This document shows positions 35,835 to 43,815 of a DNA stretch of 64,000 nucleotides, piece by piece. Below the pieces are notes generated by a model that did not search any database, was not told the origin of the DNA, and worked only from the letters and a program-made list of their open reading frames with translations. Each line of letters begins with the position of its first letter. Positions within the stretch are counted from its first letter, which is position 1. Made by a program: the position numbers and the translations under genes. This DNA comes from Terripilifer ovatus (lineage in GTDB: Bacteria; Pseudomonadota; Alphaproteobacteria; Rhizobiales; Beijerinckiaceae), in contig JARHVB010000008.1 in assembly GCA_029222685.1 (NCBI GenBank), positions 248,001-312,000 on the forward strand. The letters are read 5' to 3'.

Positions 35835-36764
35835 TTGGTCAATCCACACTCCGACATCCGGCCGGCGGCCGCTCCCGATCACGCCGAACGTCCCGCAGGC
35901 GAGGTGCCGGACGCCGCCTATCTCTTCGATCTCGGCCAGCGCGTGCGGCGTATCCGGGCCATCAGGGGCATGTCGCGCAAGGTTCTCGCTCAGGTTTCGG
36001 GGATTTCCGAACGCTATATCGCCCAGTTGGAAGGCGGCATGGGCAATGTCTCCATCGTGCTGCTGCGCCGCATCGCCGCCGCCGTGAGCATGCCGGTCGA
36101 AGACCTTGTCATGGACGCCTCCGACGACTGGGCCGCCATCCGGCGGATGCTGCGTTCGGCGGCGCCGGAACGCATCGCCCGGGCGCGGCAGATTCTCGCC
36201 GGCCAGGGCCTGCCGCTCGACAGCCATCCGCAGCCCATTCCACCCGGCCGCATCGCCCTTGTCGGCCTGCGCGGCGCCGGCAAGAGCACGCTTGGCGAAA
36301 TCGTCGCCGGACGGCTCGGCTGGAAATTTCTCGAACTGAACCGCGAGATCGAACGCTCGCTCGGCCTCTCCGTCACCGAAATCTACAAGCTCTACGGACA
36401 GGATGGTTATCGCCGGCTGGAACTCGCCAGCCTGCGCGAGATCGTCGCCGGCACGACCGGGCCATTGCTGCTCGCCACCGGCGGCGGCATCGTCGCAGAG
36501 CCATTGTCCTATGAACTGCTGCTGTCCTCGTTTCACACCATCTGGGTCAAGACTTCACCGGACGAACATATGAACCGCGTCCGCGAACAGGGCGACCTGC
36601 GCCCCATGGCCAATGACAGCACCGCCATGCAGGAACTGGTGACCATTCTCACCAATCGCGAACCGCTCTATGCGCGCGCGGAGGCTGTCGTCGATACCGC
36701 CGGCCGCAGCGTCGAGCAAAGCGCCAGCGACCTCGCCATGGCCATCGCCACGTTGAGAAAATAA
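35835..36764 (+). CDS. BoxR/BzdR-like regulator: XRE helix-turn-helix fused to shikimate-kinase-like domain
   Basis: A 309-residue transcriptional regulator. The start is probably the TTG at 35835, with AGGA 7 bp upstream; the next in-frame ATG is internal to the helix-turn-helix. Residues about 30-90 form the XRE DNA-binding domain (LGQRVRRIRAIRGMSRKVLA then VSGISERYIAQLEGGMGNVS). Residues about 138-305 resemble shikimate kinase, with Walker A GLRGAGKST (144-152) and LLLATGGGIV. In BoxR and BzdR this domain senses benzoyl-CoA and represses the box or bzd genes. No boxABC genes are in the window; the downstream partner, 28 bp away, is a FadJ-type enzyme. Confidence 0.9.
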   Translation: MVNPHSDIRPAAAPDHAERPAGEVPDAAYLFDLGQRVRRIRAIRGMSRKVLAQVSGISERYIAQLEGGMGNVSIVLLRRIAAAVSMPVEDLVMDASDDWAAIRRMLRSAAPERIARARQILAGQGLPLDSHPQPIPPGRIALVGLRGAGKSTLGEIVAGRLGWKFLELNREIERSLGLSVTEIYKLYGQDGYRRLELASLREIVAGTTGPLLLATGGGIVAEPLSYELLLSSFHTIWVKTSPDEHMNRVREQGDLRPMANDSTAMQELVTILTNREPLYARAEAVVDTAGRSVEQSASDLAMAIATLRK

Positions 36765-36792
36765 ACCCGCAACTTTTCACAATGGACCGATC

Positions 36793-38877
36793 ATGAACGC
36801 CGATGTCCCCGTCGTGCGCAGCGAACTGCGCGGCGCGATTGCTCTCGTCACCATCGACAATCCGCCGGTCAACGCCGCCTCGCTGGCCGTTCGCACCGAA
36901 CTCAAGACCGCGATCGAACGGCTCGGCAACCAGCCGGACGTCGGCGCCATCGTCATTGCCTGCGCCGGACGCACGTTCACCGCCGGCGCCGACATCCGCG
37001 AATTCGGCAAGCCGCTGGTGCCGCCCATCCTGTTTGAGACCTGCGCCGCCATCGAAGCCTGTCCGAAGCCGGTCGTCGCCGCCGTACATGGAACAGCGCT
37101 TGGCGGCGGCTTTGAAATCGCGCTGGCCTCGCATGCCAGGCTGATGAAACGCGACGCCAGGCTCGGCCTGCCGGAGGTCAAGATCGGCCAGGCGCCGGGC
37201 GCCGGCGGCACGCAACGCCTGCCGCGCATCATCGGGCTCGCCAAAACCATCGACGTCGTCACCACGGGGCGTATGATCGCCGCCGACGAAGCGCTGAGCC
37301 TGGGCATCGTCGATCAGGTGGTCGATAACGACGTGGTCGACGCCGCCCTCGCCCATGCGCAAACGTTGGTCGGTACGCGGCCGACGCGCACTTGTGACAG
37401 GCAAGTGCCACCTTTCGATCAAGCTGAAATCGACCAGGTCATCAAGGATGTCGACAAGCGCGCCCGCGGCCAGCAATCGCCCGGCGAAGCGGCGCGTCTC
37501 GTGCTCGCAGCAGCCAGAATGTCCGTGCCCGAAGGCGTCGCGCTGGAACGCGAGGTCTTCGCCAGGCTCGTCGTCTCGCAGCAGGGCCAGGCGCTGCGGC
37601 ACATTTTCCTCGCCGAGCGCGCCGCCGCAAAGGTCGATGGACTGGAGAACGCCAAGCCCATCGATATCCGCCACGTCGGCGTTGCCGGCGCCGGCACCAT
37701 GGGCGCGGGTATTGCCGTGGCGCTGGCTGATGCCGGCTACAAGGTCACCGTGGTCGAGCGCGACGAGGCAGCGGTTGCGGCGGGACGCGCGCGCATCGAG
37801 GGACTCTATGCGCGCCTGCAGAAATCCGGCCGCCTCGACGAGGCAAGCCTGCGCGAACGGCTGTCGCGCGTCGAGCTTGCCGGCACATTGCAGGCCTTCG
37901 CGCCGTGCGATCTGGTGATCGAAGCCGTGTTCGACGATCTCGAGGTGAAGCGCACTCTGTTCGGCGCGCTCTCGAAGATCGTGCGTCCCGACGCCATCCT
38001 CGCAACCAATACCAGCTATCTCAATCCGGACTTCATCGCCGACGCCGCGACCAATCCGCAGCGCATCATCGGCATGCATTTCTTCGCGCCGGCCAATGTG
38101 ATGCGGCTGCTCGAAGTCGTGCGCATGGCGCAGACATCGCCGGACGTCCTGGCGACCGCGCTCGCCGTCGCGCGCAAGCTGCGCAAACTCGCCATCGCGT
38201 CCGGCGTCTGCCCCGGCTTCATCGGCAATCGCATCTACGCCATGTACCGCCGCCAGTGCGAATACATGCTCGAGGAAGGCGCGCAACCGCGCGACATCGA
38301 CGATGCCATGGAATCCTTCGGCCTGCCGATGGGCCCGTTCCGCGTCTTCGACATGTCCGGCCTCGAAATCGCCTGGGCGCAGCGCAAGCGCCTGGCGCCG
38401 ACGCGCGACCCGCGTGAGCGCTACGTCGACATCGCCGACCAGCTCTGCGAGCAGGGCCATTTCGGCCAAAAGACCGGCGCCGGCTGGTATCGCTATGACA
38501 ACGGCGTGCGCAGCGACCATCCGCTCGTGCGCGAACTCATCGACAAGGCCGTGACGCGACGCGGTGGCGAACGCACGACGTTCACGGCCGAAGACATCCG
38601 CATCCGCCTCATCGCCGCCATGGCCTGCGAGGGCGCGAAAATCCTGCGCGAAGGCATAGCGGCGCGCGCGTCCGACATCGACCTCGTCTTCGTCAACGGC
38701 TACGGCTGGCCGTCATGGCTCGGCGGCCCGATGTTTCAGGCAGACCAGATCGGCGCCAAACGCATCCTCGCCGAGATCGAACAGATGCAGACGCGCGACG
38801 GCCCCGGCTGGGAAGCAGATGCGGTGATCGTCGAAGCGGCACAATCCCGCGGCCCTATGTTTCCTGCGGCGCTCTGA
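36793..38877 (+). CDS. Multifunctional enoyl-CoA hydratase / 3-hydroxyacyl-CoA dehydrogenase (FadJ-like)
   Basis: A 694-residue beta-oxidation enzyme. The N-terminal crotonase domain (about 1-190) has the oxyanion-hole region TFTAGADIREFG and both catalytic glutamates, Glu108 (GGGFEIA) and Glu128 (LPEVKIG). The dehydrogenase follows from about residue 292: GVAGAGTMGAGIAVA for NAD binding, ATNTSYL, and catalytic His429 in IGMHFFAPANVM. The C-terminal helical domains contain GPFRVFDMSGLEIAW and FVNGYGWPSWLGGPMFQAD. It is co-transcribed with the BoxR-like gene, suggesting that the CoA-thioester product of an aromatic pathway is processed here. Confidence 0.93.
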   Translation: MNADVPVVRSELRGAIALVTIDNPPVNAASLAVRTELKTAIERLGNQPDVGAIVIACAGRTFTAGADIREFGKPLVPPILFETCAAIEACPKPVVAAVHGTALGGGFEIALASHARLMKRDARLGLPEVKIGQAPGAGGTQRLPRIIGLAKTIDVVTTGRMIAADEALSLGIVDQVVDNDVVDAALAHAQTLVGTRPTRTCDRQVPPFDQAEIDQVIKDVDKRARGQQSPGEAARLVLAAARMSVPEGVALEREVFARLVVSQQGQALRHIFLAERAAAKVDGLENAKPIDIRHVGVAGAGTMGAGIAVALADAGYKVTVVERDEAAVAAGRARIEGLYARLQKSGRLDEASLRERLSRVELAGTLQAFAPCDLVIEAVFDDLEVKRTLFGALSKIVRPDAILATNTSYLNPDFIADAATNPQRIIGMHFFAPANVMRLLEVVRMAQTSPDVLATALAVARKLRKLAIASGVCPGFIGNRIYAMYRRQCEYMLEEGAQPRDIDDAMESFGLPMGPFRVFDMSGLEIAWAQRKRLAPTRDPRERYVDIADQLCEQGHFGQKTGAGWYRYDNGVRSDHPLVRELIDKAVTRRGGERTTFTAEDIRIRLIAAMACEGAKILREGIAARASDIDLVFVNGYGWPSWLGGPMFQADQIGAKRILAEIEQMQTRDGPGWEADAVIVEAAQSRGPMFPAAL

Positions 38878-38878
38878 T

Positions 38879-38988
38879 CCTTCTCACGCTGGCGGGAGAA
38901 GGTGGCCCTTGCGCAGCCTGCCTGCGCGAAGCCAAGCGGAGCTTGTCTCCGCTTCGGCGAAGGCAGGCAATGGCCGGATGAGGATGGC
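38879..38988. repeat. Family C dispersed repeat, copy 2, in a convergent gap
   Basis: Nearly identical to 24234-24345: CCTTCTCACG...CGGGAGAAGG hairpin, GTGGCCCTTGCGCAGCCTGC, AGCGGAGCTTGTCTCCGCTT and GGCCGGATGAGG. It separates the converging FadJ-like and hpaI genes and touches both ends. Confidence 0.85.
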
Positions 38989-38990
38989 TC

Positions 38991-39755
38991 TCAGCGCTTG
39001 TACTTCGCCGCCAGCGCGGTCGTGCCCTGGGCTAGAACGGTGACGTCCGATCCCACGGCGAGAAACAGCGTGCCCAGTTCCAGGCACTTGCGCGCAAACG
39101 GCTCGTTGACCATCAGAATGCCCGGCGCCTTGTCGGCCTTGGCGATGCGCCTGATGCAATCCTCGATCACCTTCAGCACATCGGGATGCATCGGATCGCC
39201 AAGATGCCCAAGCGCCGCCGACAGATCGGACGGCCCGATGAAGACGCCATCGACGCCTTCCACCCCCGCGATCGCATCAAGATTGTCGAGACCTTTCACG
39301 GTCTCGACCTGCACCAGCAGGCAGATCTCGTCATTGGCGCGGTTCAGATAGTCGGGCACGCGGCCGAACTGCGCCGCCCGCGTCAGGGTGGCGACGCCGC
39401 GCACGCCCTGCGGCGGATAGCGCACGGCCCGCACAAGCTGCTCCGTCTGTTCCACTGTCTCGACGATCGGAACCAGGATCGTCTGCGCGCCGATGTCGAG
39501 CAACTGCTTGATGAGATGCGTCTCACCGATCGGCGGCCGCACGATGGCATGCGCCAGGGTGCCTTTGATCGCCTGCAGTTGCGAGGCGATGGTGGGAATA
39601 TCGTTGGGCGCATGCTCGCCGTCGACGACGAGAAAATCGAAACCGGCGCCGGCGCAGAGTTCCGCCGAGATCGGATTGGCAAGCGCCTGCCACAGGCCGA
39701 TCTGCGCCTTCTTGGCCTTCATCGCTGCCTTGAACGGATTGTGTATCTCGAACAT
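38991..39755 (-). CDS. hpaI: HpcH/HpaI aldolase (4-hydroxy-2-oxo-heptane-1,7-dioate aldolase)
   Basis: A class II, metal-dependent pyruvate aldolase of 254 residues. In the homoprotocatechuate pathway it splits 4-hydroxy-2-oxoheptanedioate into pyruvate and succinic semialdehyde. The start is the ATG at 39753-39755 behind GAGG. Motifs: QIGLWQALANPISAELCAGA, FDFLVVDGEHAPNDIPT, VRGVATLTRAAQFGRVPDYL, LVQVETVKGLDNLDAIAGVE and DGVFIGPSDLSAALGH. It is the last gene of the operon, 7 bp after hpaH. Related aldolases act on other 4-hydroxy-2-oxo acids, but the hpaH partner supports this assignment. Confidence 0.92.
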   Translation of the reverse strand: MFEIHNPFKAAMKAKKAQIGLWQALANPISAELCAGAGFDFLVVDGEHAPNDIPTIASQLQAIKGTLAHAIVRPPIGETHLIKQLLDIGAQTILVPIVETVEQTEQLVRAVRYPPQGVRGVATLTRAAQFGRVPDYLNRANDEICLLVQVETVKGLDNLDAIAGVEGVDGVFIGPSDLSAALGHLGDPMHPDVLKVIEDCIRRIAKADKAPGILMVNEPFARKCLELGTLFLAVGSDVTVLAQGTTALAAKYKR

Positions 39756-39762
39756 ATCAACC

Positions 39763-40572
39763 TCAAGCAAAATGGCAGCTTACGGTGCCCCAGGGGCCGT
39801 AATCCGCGTGGAAGGTATCGCCCTTGCGTGCTTCGATCGGACGGATGAAAGAACCGGCGAGCACGGTCTGGCCCGCCTCCAGCGCGCCGCCATGTTCAGC
39901 CAGCCGATTGGCGAGCCAGGCAATGCCCAGGGCCGGATGGTTGAGCACACCGGCCGCAAGCCCGGTCTCCTCAACCTGCGCATTCTTGAACACGATAGCG
40001 CCGATCCAGCGCATGTCCGCATCCATCGGCCGGAACGGCCGCCCGCCAAGCACGATGCCGGCGTTGGCGGCATTGTCGGCAATCGTATCGAAGACCGTGC
40101 GTGTGACTTTTGTTTGCGGATCGACGCGCAGGATGCGCGTGTCGAGAATTTCCAGCGCCGGCGTCACATATTCCGTTGCGTTGATGACATCGAACAAGGT
40201 GCAGTCCGGCCCGGCAAGCCGCGATTTCAGAACAAAGGCAAGCTCCGCCTCGATGCGCGTCGCAATAAAACGGTCGGTCGGAATATCGCTGGCGTCCTGA
40301 AAGAACATATCGTCGAGCAGCACGCCGGAATCCGGCATATCGATATTGAGCGCCGATTGCATCGCCTTCGATGTCAGGCCGATCTTGTGGCCCCTGACCT
40401 TGCGACCCTGCGTCAGCTTGAGATCCATCCAGGCCTTCTGAATGGCATAGGCACCCGTCATGTCGAGGCCGGGATGATCGAGGCTGAGCATGCGGATCTG
40501 CTTGCGCGTGCGCTCGGCCTCCGCAAGCCGCCCGGCCGCCGCAACAATCTCCCGGCCCGTCAGCACGCTCAT
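39763..40572 (-). CDS. hpaH: 2-oxo-hept-3-ene-1,7-dioate hydratase
   Basis: A 269-residue hydratase of the HpaH/MhpD family that adds water to the enol of the meta-cleavage product before HpaI. Strong family blocks: KVRGHKIGLTSKAMQSALNI, DSGVLLDDMFFQDASDIPTD, RIEAELAFVLKSRLAGP, INATEYVTPALEILDTRI, DTIADNAANAGIVLGGRPF and GVLNHPALGIAWLANRLAEH. The Glu-x-Glu metal site lies in RIEAELAF. Its start overlaps the stop of the fumarylacetoacetate-hydrolase-family gene (ATGA). Confidence 0.94.
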   Translation of the reverse strand: MSVLTGREIVAAAGRLAEAERTRKQIRMLSLDHPGLDMTGAYAIQKAWMDLKLTQGRKVRGHKIGLTSKAMQSALNIDMPDSGVLLDDMFFQDASDIPTDRFIATRIEAELAFVLKSRLAGPDCTLFDVINATEYVTPALEILDTRILRVDPQTKVTRTVFDTIADNAANAGIVLGGRPFRPMDADMRWIGAIVFKNAQVEETGLAAGVLNHPALGIAWLANRLAEHGGALEAGQTVLAGSFIRPIEARKGDTFHADYGPWGTVSCHFA

Positions 40573-41480
40573 GAGTTTTCGTCCTCGACGCCGTTGCGCA
40601 GCACGCCGATCCCGTCGGCCTCCACCTCGACCACATCGCCGGGCTTCAGCCAGATCGGCGGCGAGAAGCGCGCGCCGGCTCCCGTCGGCGTGCCGGTGAC
40701 GATGAGATCGCCCGGCAGAAGCGTGGCGAATGTCGAGACATAGGAAATCAGATAGCGGAAATCATAGATCATCCGCGAGGTGCGATCGTCCTGGCGGATC
40801 TCGCCGTTAACCTTGGTCGTCAATCGGATGTCGGCGATCTGGCTTTCATCGCGGAAGGGCACGATCCACGGCCCGATGCTGCCGCTGCGATCGAAATTCT
40901 TGCCCTGGGTGACGTTGAAGCGCGAATGGCGCAGCCAGTCGCGGATCGTGCCTTCGTTGCACAAAGTCACGGCAGCGACATGATCGAGTGCCTGCACCCG
41001 CGCGATGCGACGGCCTGGCTTGCCGATGACCAGGGTCACCTCGCCTTCGTAATCGAGCTGCTCCGATTCCGGCGGCCTGACGAGATTTTCGCCATGGCCG
41101 ACGAATGAGGTCGGAAAGCGCAGGAAGATGCTCGGATAGGCGGCGGCGGACTGGGCGTCCTTATATTCCTCGTTACGGTCGGGATAATTGACGCCGATGC
41201 AGATGATCTTCTGGGCATTGCCGAGCGGTGGCAGATAGGTCAGCGCCGAGAGCGGGTGATCGGCAGGCGTCGCGACATTTGCCTCCACCATTGCCTGCAG
41301 GGCATTCGCTTCGACGACATGCTTCAACGTCGGAAATCGGGTGGCGTGGCGGGCGCCCAAATCGACGAACCCGTCGTCGCGCACCAGCCCCCAGGTCGGC
41401 GGCGTGGCGGCAAGCGTGCGCGTCGGAGGTCGCATCCCTGCAAGTCTGACCGCCGCCAATCTGCCCGCCTGCTGTGTCAT
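40569..41480 (-). CDS. Fumarylacetoacetate hydrolase-family protein
   Basis: A 303-residue member of the FAH superfamily (C-C hydrolases, decarboxylases, isomerases). The catalytic fold begins IICIGVNYPDRNEEYKDA and continues with SIFLRFPTSFVGHGENLVRP, the metal-binding LDYEGEVTLVIGKPGRRI (Glu-x-Glu), GKNFDRSGSIGPWIVP and LLPGDLIVTGTPTGAGARF. Between the dehydrogenase and hpaH it could be the HpaG-type decarboxylase/isomerase or an acylpyruvase. The FAH family is too broad to decide. Its stop overlaps the hpaH start. Confidence 0.87.
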   Translation of the reverse strand: MTQQAGRLAAVRLAGMRPPTRTLAATPPTWGLVRDDGFVDLGARHATRFPTLKHVVEANALQAMVEANVATPADHPLSALTYLPPLGNAQKIICIGVNYPDRNEEYKDAQSAAAYPSIFLRFPTSFVGHGENLVRPPESEQLDYEGEVTLVIGKPGRRIARVQALDHVAAVTLCNEGTIRDWLRHSRFNVTQGKNFDRSGSIGPWIVPFRDESQIADIRLTTKVNGEIRQDDRTSRMIYDFRYLISYVSTFATLLPGDLIVTGTPTGAGARFSPPIWLKPGDVVEVEADGIGVLRNGVEDENS

Positions 41481-41518
41481 TCCCTGCCCCGAACCGTGTC
41501 TGGTACAGGCTTAGCAAG

Positions 41519-42487
41519 TCAGTGGTCGACTTCCAAGCCCGTCGGCACGGGAACATTCTCGCTTTCAAGCCCAATGCCCGAGGCACGCGCCTGCGTCTCG
41601 AGCAAGGCGGCAAAATCCATGTCGAGATAGGCTTTCGGGTCCGGTTTCAGGGAAGCCGCGCCGAAATGCGCCTGGATCGCCTCACGCGCTGCCGACGTGA
41701 GCGGCATCGGCACATCGTGTTTGCGCCCAGCCGTCAGCCCGAGGTCCATATCCTTGCGCAAAAGCTCCGGCGTAAAGGTCGTCGTCCAGTCGAGATTGAC
41801 CAGTGCGTTGCTCTTGTAGCGCATGAAGGTCGAGCCCATCACGCTATTGTTCATGAATTCGAGGAAGGCATGGCGCGGCACGCCGTGCTTTTGCGCCAGG
41901 ATGGTGATCTCGGCGAGATTCTGGATCACCACGCCGAGCATGACATTATGCGCGATCTTGCAGATACGCGCCAGCTCGCCTTCACCCACATAGGAAGTGC
42001 CGGCCAGCGCGAACGTGTCGATATAGGGCTTGGCGATCTCGAACGCCTCGCGCGGGCCCGACGCCACCGCTGACAGTTTTTTCGCCTTCACGCATTTGCC
42101 GTTGCCGGAAACCGGCACGGCCAGAAACTGCGCACCCACCTCACCCAGGCGCGCCGCGATCCTGGCGGAGTCCTCAACACCGATCGATGAGCAATCGACG
42201 AAGATCTTCGGCACCTTGCCCTTGCCGCCGGTCGCGACGCCATCGGGGCCGAAATAGATATGCTCCAGATCCTTGCCGGTGGACACCATGGTGAAGAGAA
42301 TATCCACGCCGGCAAGATCGGACGGTGCATCGACGAGCCTGGCGCCCTTGGAGGCCAGCGGCTCGGCCTTGGACTTCGTGCGGTTCCACAACTGCACTTC
42401 ATTGCCGGCCTTCAGAAGCAGTTCCGCCATGGGCGTGCCCATGCGACCCATGCCGATCCATCCGAGGCGATGCTTGTTCTCACGCAT
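41519..42487 (-). CDS. 3-hydroxyisobutyrate dehydrogenase-family NAD(P) oxidoreductase
   Basis: A 322-residue beta-hydroxyacid dehydrogenase. The Rossmann motif is LGWIGMGRMGTPMAELLLKA at residues 8-27, the substrate-binding FLAVPVSGNGKCVKA follows, and the catalytic lysine lies in ICKIAHNVMLGVVIQNLAE. The usual substrate motif DAPVSGG is altered here to AVPVSGNGK, so the substrate may differ from hydroxyisobutyrate or tartronate semialdehyde. It lies between the E2 and FAH-family genes of the operon, with gaps of 20 and 38 bp. Its step in the pathway is not known. Confidence 0.88.
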   Translation of the reverse strand: MRENKHRLGWIGMGRMGTPMAELLLKAGNEVQLWNRTKSKAEPLASKGARLVDAPSDLAGVDILFTMVSTGKDLEHIYFGPDGVATGGKGKVPKIFVDCSSIGVEDSARIAARLGEVGAQFLAVPVSGNGKCVKAKKLSAVASGPREAFEIAKPYIDTFALAGTSYVGEGELARICKIAHNVMLGVVIQNLAEITILAQKHGVPRHAFLEFMNNSVMGSTFMRYKSNALVNLDWTTTFTPELLRKDMDLGLTAGRKHDVPMPLTSAAREAIQAHFGAASLKPDPKAYLDMDFAALLETQARASGIGLESENVPVPTGLEVDH

Positions 42488-42507
42488 TGGTTTGCCCTCT
42501 TGGGTGG

Positions 42508-43794
42508 TTAGAACTCTGCCGTCCAGTCGCGCGTTTCGATAATGCTCTTCACGCTTGCCAGAAATGATGCGGAATAGGCACCGTCGAAGGCGCGATGATC
42601 GAAGCTCTGCGCGACAATGCCGACCGGCCGTGCCACGATCGCTTCGCCCAGCTCCGTCTCGACAACGACGGCACGCTTGACGATCGTATCGGTGGACAGA
42701 ATGGCTGCCTGCGGCGCATTGATCAGCGGCGCCGTGAACAACGTGCCGAAACTGCCGTTGTTGGAGATTGTATAGGTCGCGCCTTCGAGATCATCCGGGG
42801 TCAGCTTGCCGGCGCGCGCTTTTTCCGACAGCTTCTGAATGGCCCGCGCCAGACCGGCGACGTTCATGCTATCAGCATCTTTGATCACAGGGACGACCAA
42901 CCCTTGATGGGCAAGGTCGACGGCGATGCCGAGATGGATCTCGCTCGCGACAAGCAGCGTATCGCCGTCGACGGACGAATTCACCCGCGGCCATTGGCGG
43001 ATGGCAAGACACACGGCGCGGGCGATGAACGGCAGGAACGTCAGGCTCGCGCCATGCTGCGCGCGCCACGCCTCTTTTCGCTGGTCGCGCAATTTCGCGA
43101 CGGCGCCGAAATCGATCTCGATGGTCTGGAAAACATGCGGAATGTTTTGCCAGGCCCGCGTCAGATGCCGGGCTGTCTGCTGGCGGATGCGATTGAGCGG
43201 TTGGCGCTCGCGCGGGCCGGTGATCGGCAAGGCCGGAGCCGATTGGGATTGACCGACGAGCACCGCCTGCACATCGGCAGCAGCGATCCGGCCCCTGCCC
43301 TGCGAGCGCACGTGCGCCACAAGACGATGGAGATCGACGCCGTGCTGCGCGATCAGGCGGCGCGCCAACGGCGTTGTACGAACGCCCTGGGCAATCTCGG
43401 CGCGGCCGAAATTGCGTGTCGGCGTGAACACTTCGTTGAAAGGCGCAAAGCCCCGTTCGGCGAGAGTGCCGTGTGCTTTGCCCGCAGGTGATACAGCCGG
43501 CGCGGGTTTTACCGAAACAGCCGCAGACTTGCCAATTGGCTCCGCGCGCCTCGCCGCTGGTTTGCCTTCGCCGATCACCGCGATGACGGCGCCGACCGGC
43601 GCCGTCTCTCCTGCGGCATAAACGATCTGCGAAACGACGCCGGATTCGATTGCCTGCACCTCCATCGAAACCTTATCGGTTTCGATTTCCAGCAGATTCT
43701 CGCCTGCTTCGATCCGGTCGCCCGCTTTCTTGAACCAGGCCGAGATCGTGCCCTCGGTCACGGTCTCTCCCAGTTGCGGCATCAGCACATCCAT
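42508..43794 (-). CDS. 2-oxoacid dehydrogenase E2 (dihydrolipoamide acyltransferase)
   Basis: A 428-residue E2 core protein. The single N-terminal lipoyl domain has the lipoylated lysine at 41 in EIETDKVSMEV. A peripheral-subunit-binding domain lies at about 140-180 (TTPLARRLIAQHGVDLHRLV). The catalytic domain ends with SFDHRAFDGAY, containing His400 and Asp404. With the E1alpha and E1beta genes upstream it should form a pyruvate, acetoin or branched-chain dehydrogenase. No E3 gene is in the operon, so a housekeeping dihydrolipoamide dehydrogenase must serve. Placement after the aldehyde dehydrogenase gene, not directly after E1, is unusual. Confidence 0.92.
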   Translation of the reverse strand: MDVLMPQLGETVTEGTISAWFKKAGDRIEAGENLLEIETDKVSMEVQAIESGVVSQIVYAAGETAPVGAVIAVIGEGKPAARRAEPIGKSAAVSVKPAPAVSPAGKAHGTLAERGFAPFNEVFTPTRNFGRAEIAQGVRTTPLARRLIAQHGVDLHRLVAHVRSQGRGRIAAADVQAVLVGQSQSAPALPITGPRERQPLNRIRQQTARHLTRAWQNIPHVFQTIEIDFGAVAKLRDQRKEAWRAQHGASLTFLPFIARAVCLAIRQWPRVNSSVDGDTLLVASEIHLGIAVDLAHQGLVVPVIKDADSMNVAGLARAIQKLSEKARAGKLTPDDLEGATYTISNNGSFGTLFTAPLINAPQAAILSTDTIVKRAVVVETELGEAIVARPVGIVAQSFDHRAFDGAYSASFLASVKSIIETRDWTAEF

Positions 43795-43815
43795 CGCAGA
43801 CCGCCCCGCTCAGCC

